64,000 nt of DNA from Zhongshania aliphaticivorans. Its GTDB lineage: Bacteria; Pseudomonadota; Gammaproteobacteria; Pseudomonadales; Spongiibacteraceae. A model generated the notes under the pieces. It did no database searches. It saw nothing but the letters and a program-made list of their open reading frames with translations, and was not told the DNA's origin. Positions 55,956-64,000 of this stretch are shown one piece after another (the stretch's first letter is position 1; each line of letters starts with the position of its first letter). A program made the position numbers and the translations under genes. The stretch lies in the NCBI RefSeq assembly GCF_001586255.1, contig NZ_CP014544.1:2139501-2203500 (forward strand). The letters run 5' to 3'.

Positions 55956-57860
55956 TTACGCACTTAATTCTAGCAGTAATTTATTGAGCTTATGTACATA
56001 GCCCGCTGGGTCATCCAGCTGCGCCCCCTCAGCCAAATGCGCTTGGTCAAAGAGAATGCCAACCAAATCGGCAAAGCGGTCTTCATCAGCCTCTTTGTCA
56101 AGCTTAAGCACCAGGGGATGCTCAGGATTGAGCTCAAAAACGGGCTTGCTTGGCGGCAGCGCCTGACCTGCCGCCTCTAACATTCTGCGCATTTGCGCGC
56201 CCATATCGTCTTCAGTAACCACCAAGCAGGCTGGCGACTCCGTTAAGCGGCTTGTCACTCGAACTTTCTCGACCTTATCAGTCAGTACGGTGTTTACCCG
56301 CTCAACCAAGTCCTTATGTGCCTCAGCAGATGCCTCGTGCGCCTTCTTCTCAGCTTCGTCTTCAAGGTCACCCAAGTCTAAGTCACCGCGACCGACATCG
56401 AGGAAAGCTTTGCCGTCGAACTCCGCGAGGTGGTTCATCAACCAATCATCTACTCGCTCAGACAGTAACAAGACTTCGATGCCCTTCTTGCGGAACACTT
56501 CCAGATGAGGACTACTAGAAGCGGTTTTGTGACTTTCGCCAACTACGTAATAAATCTTGGCTTGGCCTTCTTTCATCCGAGCGACATAGTCTTCCAGCGA
56601 ATGGGTTTGCTCAGCCTTATTGTCGTGGGTCGTGGCAAAGCGCAGCAATTTGGCGATTTTTTCTTTATTGCTGAAATCTTCTGCGGGGCCTTCTTTCATT
56701 ACTTGACCAAAGGCTTTCCAGAATTTCTGGTATTTCTCGACATCGCTCTTGGCGAGTTTACTTAACATATCCAGTACACGCTTGGTTAAAGCGCTTTTCA
56801 TTGCATCAACCGCTGGGTCTTGCTGCAGTATTTCGCGGGATACGTTCAAAGACAGGTCATTCGAGTCGATAACCCCTTTCACGAAACGCAGGTATAAAGG
56901 CAGGAATTGCTCAGCGTCGTCCATGATAAAGGTGCGCTGCACATAGAGTTTCAAACCCCGCGCCGCGTCGCGATTCCACAGATCCATCGGCGCTTGACCA
57001 GGAAGATACAGCAGGCTGGTATATTCCAACTTACCTTCTACCTTGTTGTGACTCCAGTGAAGGGCTGGGCTGAAATCGTGACTCACATGCTTGTAAAAGG
57101 CTTGATATTCTTCGTCAGTAACCTCGCTACGCGAACGCGTCCACAAGGCAGTGGCACTGTTTACCGCTTCAAACTCGGCCACTTTCTGCTCTTCGCCTTC
57201 TTTAGCGGCAGGGACATTTTCTAGCATTTGCACGGGAATACTGATGTGGTCTGAATATTTCTTGATAATTGAGCGCACCCGCCAATCATCGGTGAATTCA
57301 GTATCTTCTTTGCGCAAATGCAGAATTACGGTGGTTCCGCGATCGGCTTTTTCACACGATTCAATAGAGAAATCAGCTTCACCGGTAGATTCCCAACGCA
57401 CTGCGTCTGCAGCAGTTAAACCGGCGCGGCGAGTCAGCACTTCAACCCGCTCCGCAACGATAAAGGCCGAGTAGAAGCCAACACCGAATTGGCCAATCAA
57501 CTGAGAATCCTTCTTGCCATCACCGCTGAGATTTTTCAAAAACTCGGCAGTACCGGACCGGGCGATGGTGCCCAAATTATTAATCACTTCCTCGCGGGAC
57601 ATACCAATACCGTTGTCGCTCAGGGTCAGGGTATTGGCGTCTTTATCGAGGGTGATACGGATACGTAAATCGGGGTCGTTTTCGTAGAGCGCGCCATCGG
57701 CAAGCGCTTCGTAACGTAGCTTGTCTGCGGCATCGGACGCATTAGAAATCAGCTCGCGAAGAAAAATTTCTTTATTGCTATACATTGAGTGAATCATTAA
57801 CTGAAGCATTTGCTTGGCTTCAGTTTGAAAACCCAGAGTTTCTTTTTCTGCTGTTGACAT
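55956..57860 (-). CDS. htpG: Chaperone protein HtpG (Hsp90)
   Basis: The bacterial Hsp90, 634 residues from the ATG at 57860, which AAAGGTGG supports over a GTG three codons upstream. GHKL ATPase motifs are visible: [31 protein letters not shown], and [15 protein letters not shown]. The middle-domain arginine region and the C-terminal dimerisation domain follow. A textbook sigma-32 promoter lies about 62 bases upstream. Confidence 0.97.
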   Translation of the reverse strand: MSTAEKETLGFQTEAKQMLQLMIHSMYSNKEIFLRELISNASDAADKLRYEALADGALYENDPDLRIRITLDKDANTLTLSDNGIGMSREEVINNLGTIARSGTAEFLKNLSGDGKKDSQLIGQFGVGFYSAFIVAERVEVLTRRAGLTAADAVRWESTGEADFSIESCEKADRGTTVILHLRKEDTEFTDDWRVRSIIKKYSDHISIPVQMLENVPAAKEGEEQKVAEFEAVNSATALWTRSRSEVTDEEYQAFYKHVSHDFSPALHWSHNKVEGKLEYTSLLYLPGQAPMDLWNRDAARGLKLYVQRTFIMDDAEQFLPLYLRFVKGVIDSNDLSLNVSREILQQDPAVDAMKSALTKRVLDMLSKLAKSDVEKYQKFWKAFGQVMKEGPAEDFSNKEKIAKLLRFATTHDNKAEQTHSLEDYVARMKEGQAKIYYVVGESHKTASSSPHLEVFRKKGIEVLLLSERVDDWLMNHLAEFDGKAFLDVGRGDLDLGDLEDEAEKKAHEASAEAHKDLVERVNTVLTDKVEKVRVTSRLTESPACLVVTEDDMGAQMRRMLEAAGQALPPSKPVFELNPEHPLVLKLDKEADEDRFADLVGILFDQAHLAEGAQLDDPAGYVHKLNKLLLELSA

Positions 57861-57921
57861 TATTTCCACCTTTTAATACTAAATTAAGTATGTCCGCCGC
57901 TTAAGACGGACAGTATTTGAA

Positions 57922-57949
57922 AGATGGGGACTTTTAGATGGTTTTCAAG
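57922..57949 (-). promoter_or_regulatory. sigma-32 (heat-shock) promoter of htpG
   Basis: The minus strand has a perfect CTTGAAA (57943-57949), 13 bases, and a perfect CCCCATCT (57922-57929), the RpoH consensus. Confidence 0.93.
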
Positions 57950-57962
57950 AGTTCAGTACCAC

Positions 57963-59642
57963 TTAATATTGCTCCGGCAGCACCCGTTCGAGTATCACTC
58001 CTAGATCAAGGCTATCGGGAAGACAGCCGTAAATGGCCTGCCGCCCCGCCAACCGCGAACGTATAAAGGCTTCTGCAACGGCAGGAGGCGCGTAGCGCAC
58101 TAATAGCGATGCTTGCATGGTCAACGCAAGTTGCTCGACTAATTGCCGCGCCTGACAGGCTGGATCTCGCAACTTTTTAAACGCGTCCTGCAACGTCTCT
58201 ACGGCACGATCCAAGTCTGGGAAAAGGCCTGCCGAGCTGGCCAGCTCCGCAAACCACTGCTCCAGCACCGCGGGCGTTTTCGCAATGGCCCGCAGTACGT
58301 CAAGTGCCTGAATATTACCCGAACCTTCCCAAATGGCATTGATCGGCGCCTCGCGGTACAGCCGCGGCATAATGCAGTTTTCAATGACACCATTACCACC
58401 CAAGCATTCCATCGCCTCGTAAGCGTGCCCGGGCGTACGCTTACAAATCCAAAACTTGCCAACTGCGGTGCCTAAGCGCATTAATAGCTGCTCAGCGGGA
58501 TCATCAGCATTGTCTAAGGCCCTTGCCATGCGCATGGTCAGCGCCAAGGAACCCTCTACTTCTAGTTGCAAATCGGCCAATACATTCTGCATTAGCGGCT
58601 GATCAATCAGTCGCGCGCCAAACGCTTGGCGATTGCGCGCGTGGTGTACGGCCTGCACCACCGCCTGACGCTGACCAGCGCTAGAGCCAACCATACAATC
58701 GAAGCGAGTTAGCGCGACCATCTCAATGATCGCGGGGACGCCCCGGCCCTCTTCGCCAACCATCCAGCCATGTGCCTGACGCAGTTCCACTTCAGAAGAG
58801 GCATTAGAAACATTACCCATTTTGCTCTTAAGTCGCTGTAAATACAGACCGTTTTTCTGACCATCCTCACGCCACCGTGGTACCAAAAAGCAGCTTAGCC
58901 CGCCGTCTGTTTTTGCCAGCATCAAAAACGCGTCACACATTGGTGCGGACAAAAACCATTTATGGCCATTTAACACATAAAGCGCGCCGCTGCCACGGCC
59001 GCTGAGTGGCGTTGCCAATGTGGTATTGGCCTGAACATCAGATCCGCCCTGCTTTTCAGTCATGCCCATGCCAATGGTCACGGCGCGCTTTTCAAAATAG
59101 GGAATATTGTCAGGCTGATAGGCGTTTTCTAGAATTTTAGGCAGCCACGTATCGGCAAGGCTCGGCGTTAATTTTAGCGTCGGCACCGAAGCGAAGGTCA
59201 TGGTTAAAGGGCAGCCGTGACCGGCATCTATTTGCGATTGCATATAACTTAGCGCGGCGCGCTGAACGTGAGCGTGTTTGGCGCCCTTCCGCCAGGGGCC
59301 AGAGTGAATCCCAGCACTTAAGGCCATATCCATTAACTGATGATAGGCGGGATGAAACCGAACTAAATCCACGCGATGACCAAAGCGGTCATGGGTGTCG
59401 AGTTGAGGCTTATTGTCGTTGGCTTCATAACCCCAGTTAATAACATCTGCGCGACCGCAGCGCTCGCCGTAGGCGCTAAGCAGGCCTTCGTCAATATCAC
59501 CATTGGCCTTGAGGGCTTGCCGCAACGGGAGATCACTGCTGTAAAGATTGTAATTTTCCAAGGCCAGTGATTGATTAAAAACCTCGTGGGTATCTGCGGG
59601 GTTTACGGTATCGGCACTCGTATTTGAGTTGATCACTGGCAT
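57963..59642 (-). CDS. AidB-like acyl-CoA dehydrogenase
   Basis: A 559-residue flavoprotein of the AidB branch of acyl-CoA dehydrogenases. GHGCPLTMTFASVPTL, IGMGMTEKQGGSDVQANTT, GHKWFLSAPMCDAFL, TRFDCMVGSSA and EGSGNIQALDVLR all parallel E. coli AidB (541 residues). AidB binds DNA and protects against alkylation; other members may oxidise branched acyl-CoA. No Ada gene is nearby. It follows a TetR gene by 22 bases and is probably controlled by it, so acyl-CoA-linked regulation is possible. Confidence 0.88.
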   Translation of the reverse strand: MPVINSNTSADTVNPADTHEVFNQSLALENYNLYSSDLPLRQALKANGDIDEGLLSAYGERCGRADVINWGYEANDNKPQLDTHDRFGHRVDLVRFHPAYHQLMDMALSAGIHSGPWRKGAKHAHVQRAALSYMQSQIDAGHGCPLTMTFASVPTLKLTPSLADTWLPKILENAYQPDNIPYFEKRAVTIGMGMTEKQGGSDVQANTTLATPLSGRGSGALYVLNGHKWFLSAPMCDAFLMLAKTDGGLSCFLVPRWREDGQKNGLYLQRLKSKMGNVSNASSEVELRQAHGWMVGEEGRGVPAIIEMVALTRFDCMVGSSAGQRQAVVQAVHHARNRQAFGARLIDQPLMQNVLADLQLEVEGSLALTMRMARALDNADDPAEQLLMRLGTAVGKFWICKRTPGHAYEAMECLGGNGVIENCIMPRLYREAPINAIWEGSGNIQALDVLRAIAKTPAVLEQWFAELASSAGLFPDLDRAVETLQDAFKKLRDPACQARQLVEQLALTMQASLLVRYAPPAVAEAFIRSRLAGRQAIYGCLPDSLDLGVILERVLPEQY

Positions 59643-59664
59643 CTCTTATTCCTCTAAAACATCA

Positions 59665-60261
59665 TCATTGCGCACCAACGGCGCGCAGACAAAATAATCG
59701 CAACGCGGCTATCGTATCCGCATCGCAAGCTCGGTTATCCAGGGGCCCCAATAAGCTTTCCGCCATAGCGCCAACCAAGGCCGCCGCAGAAAGCCCCGCG
59801 CTCTGAGGCGCAAACTCCCCATTTGCTATACCCGCCTGAACCACAGTTTCAAACAGGGCTGTGTAGGTTTTTCTATACTGTAATCTAGCGAGATCTACCG
59901 CGGGGTCTACCGGCTCTGCAATTAGCGCCCACGCCAATTTGGGTGCAGCAAAGGCACGCACGGCAAACACCTCTGCCGCAGCAGCCAAACATGCAGTCGG
60001 ACCACCACTGCCATTCAGCACCTCTCGCACGGCACTGACCTCTCGGCTCGTCGCGCGTTTAAACACTTCCGTCGCAAGCTCATCCTTACCGCTAAAATAA
60101 CGGTAAACCGTACCGACCCCGACCCCAGCACCTTCGGCGACCGCCTGAATTGTTAAGGCGCCAAAACCGCCCTTTCGCACAAGGGTTTCAGCGGTATGCA
60201 ATAAACCGGATTTTTGCGCTACTTTTCGCTGCCTAACTAAATCCGTTTCCCGATACGCCAT
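59665..60261 (-). CDS. TetR/AcrR family transcriptional regulator
   Basis: 198 residues with an N-terminal TetR helix-turn-helix (about 35-66: LTIQAVAEGAGVGVGTVYRYF) and a diverse ligand-binding C-terminal domain. It heads a two-gene operon with the AidB-like dehydrogenase. A perfect 14-bp palindrome lies 28 bases upstream of its ATG, so autoregulation is likely. The ligand is unknown, perhaps an acyl-CoA. Confidence 0.9.
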   Translation of the reverse strand: MAYRETDLVRQRKVAQKSGLLHTAETLVRKGGFGALTIQAVAEGAGVGVGTVYRYFSGKDELATEVFKRATSREVSAVREVLNGSGGPTACLAAAAEVFAVRAFAAPKLAWALIAEPVDPAVDLARLQYRKTYTALFETVVQAGIANGEFAPQSAGLSAAALVGAMAESLLGPLDNRACDADTIAALRLFCLRAVGAQ

Positions 60262-60289
60262 GCCATTTACCTACCTTACACCAAACAAG

Positions 60290-60303
60290 TGAATCATGAT
60301 TCA
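60290..60303. promoter_or_regulatory. Perfect palindromic operator of the TetR gene
   Basis: TGAATCATGATTCA is an exact 14-bp palindrome between the candidate -10 (TATTAT, minus strand, 60330-60335) and the TetR start codon. Confidence 0.7.
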
Positions 60304-60348
60304 TTTCTTTAAACAAGCGCTCTCTTTAAATAATACGCATCGTCACAA

Positions 60349-60359
60349 AGTGAATCACT
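60349..60359. promoter_or_regulatory. Second TGAATCA-type site upstream of the TetR gene
   Basis: AGTGAATCACT (60349-60359) is an 11-bp palindrome (5-1-5) that shares TGAATCA with the main site, 46 bases away. The two flank the likely promoter. Confidence 0.5.
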
Positions 60360-60366
60360 AAAACGC

Positions 60367-60393
60367 AAAAAGGCGGCCGAAGCCGCCTTTTCT
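60367..60393 (-). terminator. Terminator of sucCD
   Basis: GGCGGC (60372-60377) pairs with 60382-60387 around CGAA, with A/T runs on both sides. Five T follow on the minus strand, after the sucD stop. Confidence 0.92.
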
Positions 60394-60410
60394 AACAACG
60401 CTTTGGGAAC

Positions 60411-61283
60411 TTACCAGCCGGTAATTTCTTTCAGTGCTTTGCCGATGTCCGCCAATGAACGAACTGTTTTAACGCCTGCGTCTTGCAGGGCAGCAAACTT
60501 CTCATCAGCAGTACCTTTACCGCCAGAGATGATTGCGCCAGCGTGACCCATACGCTTACCAGCAGGTGCAGTTACACCCGCAATGTAAGATACAACAGGC
60601 TTAGTTACGTTTGCTTTGATGTAAGCAGCCGCTTCTTCTTCAGCAGAACCGCCGATCTCACCGATCATCACAATCGCTTCGGTCTTAGGGTCTTTTTCGA
60701 ATAAAGCAAGAATATCGATGAAGTTAGAGCCTGGGATCGGGTCACCACCGATACCAACACAGGTAGACTGGCCAAAACCGTAGTCAGTAGTCTGCTTAAC
60801 CGCTTCGTACGTCAGAGTACCTGAACGAGATACGATACCGACTTTACCTGGCAAATGAATGTGACCAGGCATAATGCCGATCTTGCATTCACCTGGGGTG
60901 ATAACACCTGGGCAGTTAGGTCCGATTAGGCGAACGCCCATCTCGTCACACTTCACTTTACACTCAAGCATATCCATTACTGGGATGTGCTCAGTGATGC
61001 ATACGATAAGCTTAATACCAGAAGTAGCTGCTTCAAGGATAGAATCCTTACAGAACGCTGCCGGTACATAAATAACTGATGCGTCTGCGCCAGTTGCGTC
61101 AACCGCTTCTTTAACAGTATTAAATACTGGAAGACCAAGATGTTCAGTGCCGCCTTTACCTGGCGTTACACCGCCAACCATTTGCGTACCGTAAGCAATT
61201 GCTTGCTCAGAGTGAAAAGTACCCTGACCACCAGTGAAACCTTGACAGATTACCTTGGTGTTTTTGTCGATAAGAATAGACAT
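60411..61283 (-). CDS. sucD: Succinate-CoA ligase, ADP-forming, alpha subunit SucD
   Basis: With SucC converts succinyl-CoA to succinate and generates ATP in the TCA cycle. 290 residues with [17 protein letters not shown], the CoA site, [16 protein letters not shown], and the phosphohistidine H247 in MGHAGAII. It overlaps sucC by one base (TAATG), the usual tight coupling. Confidence 0.97.
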   Translation of the reverse strand: MSILIDKNTKVICQGFTGGQGTFHSEQAIAYGTQMVGGVTPGKGGTEHLGLPVFNTVKEAVDATGADASVIYVPAAFCKDSILEAATSGIKLIVCITEHIPVMDMLECKVKCDEMGVRLIGPNCPGVITPGECKIGIMPGHIHLPGKVGIVSRSGTLTYEAVKQTTDYGFGQSTCVGIGGDPIPGSNFIDILALFEKDPKTEAIVMIGEIGGSAEEEAAAYIKANVTKPVVSYIAGVTAPAGKRMGHAGAIISGGKGTADEKFAALQDAGVKTVRSLADIGKALKEITGW

Positions 61284-62449
61284 TATTTGCCCCCTGCTGC
61301 TTTAACAGCTTGCTCAGCCGCGTCAGTTAGACTGGTTGCCGCGATGATATCGAGGCCAGAATCAGACAGCAGTTTAGAACCCAGCTCTGCATTATTACCT
61401 TCTAAACGAACCACAACCGGTACGGTTACGCCCACTTCTTTGACTGCACCGATAATACCTTCGGCAATCAGGTCACAACGCACGATACCACCGAAGATGT
61501 TAACCAATACCGCTTTAACATTGGTGTCTTCGAGGATGATTTTGAAGGCTTCAGTAACACGCTCTTTAGTTGCACCACCACCAACGTCAAGGAAGTTAGC
61601 AGGGAAACCACCGTGCAGAGAAACGATGTCCATGGTACCCATGGCCAGACCTGCGCCGTTTACCATGCAACCGATGTTACCGGTTAGAGCAACGTAGTTA
61701 AGATCCCATTCTGCCGCGCGCGCTTCGCGCTCGTCTTCCTGTGAAGGATCATGCATTGCCTTCAGCTCAGGGTGACGGTACATCGCGTTGGCATCAACAA
61801 CCAATTTGGCATCCAAGCAGTGCAGATTGCCTTCGCTAGTAATAACCAGTGGGTTGATTTCCATCAGGGCTAAATCTTTGTCTTGGAACAATTGTGCCAA
61901 GCCCAAGAAAATCTTAACAAACTGCTTAACCTGTGTTGGGTTTAAACCCAACTGGAAGGCCAGCTCGCGACCCTGGTATGGCTGTGCGCCAGTCATTGGG
62001 TCGATAATTGCTTTGAGAATCTTCTCTGGAGTCTCTTCTGCAACTTTCTCGATTTCAACACCACCTTCGGTAGATGCCATGAAAACGATACGGCGTGATG
62101 AACGGTCTACAACGGCACCTAAGTACAATTCTTGATCGATATCAGTGCAAGATTCAACTAGGATTTTAGACACTGGCTGACCGTGCTCATCGGTCTGATA
62201 GGTTACCAGGTTTTTGCCCAGCCACTTTTCAGCAAATGCCGCGATCTCTTCTTTGCTGCTAACCAGCTTAACGCCGCCAGCTTTGCCTCGGCCACCGGCG
62301 TGAACCTGGGCTTTAACAACCCATTTATCACCGCCAATCTTATCAGCTGCTGCGGCAGCTTCTTCCGGGGTATCACAGGCATAACCTGTAGAAACAGGTA
62401 GCCCGTATTCGGCAAACAACTGTTTGCCCTGGTACTCGTGAAGGTTCAT
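61283..62449 (-). CDS. sucC: Succinate-CoA ligase, ADP-forming, beta subunit SucC
   Basis: The nucleotide-binding subunit, 388 residues from the ATG at 62449 ([20 protein letters not shown]), the standard start; the frame is open 26 codons further up. The ATP-grasp region has [19 protein letters not shown] and [26 protein letters not shown] forms the subunit interface. A hairpin lies between lpd and this gene. Confidence 0.97.
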   Translation of the reverse strand: MNLHEYQGKQLFAEYGLPVSTGYACDTPEEAAAAADKIGGDKWVVKAQVHAGGRGKAGGVKLVSSKEEIAAFAEKWLGKNLVTYQTDEHGQPVSKILVESCTDIDQELYLGAVVDRSSRRIVFMASTEGGVEIEKVAEETPEKILKAIIDPMTGAQPYQGRELAFQLGLNPTQVKQFVKIFLGLAQLFQDKDLALMEINPLVITSEGNLHCLDAKLVVDANAMYRHPELKAMHDPSQEDEREARAAEWDLNYVALTGNIGCMVNGAGLAMGTMDIVSLHGGFPANFLDVGGGATKERVTEAFKIILEDTNVKAVLVNIFGGIVRCDLIAEGIIGAVKEVGVTVPVVVRLEGNNAELGSKLLSDSGLDIIAATSLTDAAEQAVKAAGGK

Positions 62450-62540
62450 GTTGGAATTACCATCTCGGTCTGTGGAAGTGTTAAGCGAGTTAGATCCTGT
62501 CAGTGACTTGGCCCGCTCCCTCTGCACATTGCAATAACAA

Positions 62541-62576
62541 CGCGAAATCGGGATGCGTATTTTCCCGAATTTCGCG
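62541..62576 (-). terminator. Hairpin between lpd and sucC
   Basis: CGCGAAAT-CGGG (62541-62552) pairs with CCCGAATTTCGCG (62564-62576) with one unpaired base. A T-rich tail (TTGTTATTG) follows on the minus strand. It may be a partial terminator that tunes sucCD relative to the upstream operon. Confidence 0.5.
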
Positions 62577-62589
62577 CACTACCGCAAAT

Positions 62590-64000
<1,411 letters not shown>

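Overview
The window is an ordinary, densely coded stretch of a gammaproteobacterial chromosome. Gene content and order (rluC|rne, yceD-rpmF-plsX-fabDG-acpP-fabF-pabC-mltG-tmk-holB-pilZ-tatD, yccA-tusDCBE-trpD2, prmB-aroC-MFS, lon-clpX-clpP-tig, fadBA, lpd-sucCD) resemble Pseudomonas and the marine Cellvibrionales/Spongiibacteraceae. That placement is inferred from synteny and protein resemblance only. I see no rRNA, insertion sequence, prophage, integron or CRISPR array.

Layout. 1-4205: proteostasis block on the minus strand (lon 5' end, clpX, clpP, tig) behind a tRNA-Leu. 4392-7733: fadBA for beta-oxidation. 7853-10044: a GH84-like glycosidase behind gcvT. 10141-20248: one long minus-strand lipid/cell-division supercluster, from yceD to tatD, with acpP insulated by hairpins and its own promoter. 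20412-22616: maf, a HAD phosphatase and rluC. 22617-25997: a long structured leader and rne. 26150-32247: tRNA-Ser, an EAL-HDOD protein, yccA, tusDCBE, trpD2, trmA and a pterin dehydratase. 32265-38152: a nuclease-like protein, dimeric dUTPase, two orphan small proteins, a lone response regulator, queF, the yadGH ABC exporter and a conserved hypothetical. 38265-38848: tRNA-Gly and two identical tRNA-Glu genes, each with its own promoter. 39015-49321: msrB, alaA, two methyltransferases, an ATP-NAD kinase homologue, a 50-aa protein, pdxB, epmC, tusA, yheU, gcvR and several hypotheticals. 49388-55858: MFS-aroC-prmB, folE, a hydrolase, sixA and gpsA. 55956-64000: htpG, a TetR/AidB-like acyl-CoA dehydrogenase pair, and the TCA genes sucD, sucC and lpd (cut by the window end).

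Functional links. lon, clpX and htpG each carry a recognisable sigma-32 (RpoH) promoter, so heat-shock control is a theme. The fab cluster co-locates ribosome (rpmF), lipid (plsX, fabDG, acpP, fabF), folate (pabC), cell-wall (mltG) and DNA (tmk, holB) genes. tusDCBE and tusA form the sulfur relay for tRNA wobble thiouridine, and trmA, queF and rluC are further RNA-modification genes.

I found no clearly new multi-gene system. The best leads are regulatory or small-scale: a perfect hairpin that buries the tusD ribosome-binding site and puts its start codon in the loop; a consensus promoter that would make yceD mRNA essentially leaderless; a duplicated-domain PD-(D/E)XK-like protein; a 50-aa gene overlapping pdxB; and palindromes in front of the TetR gene and fadB.
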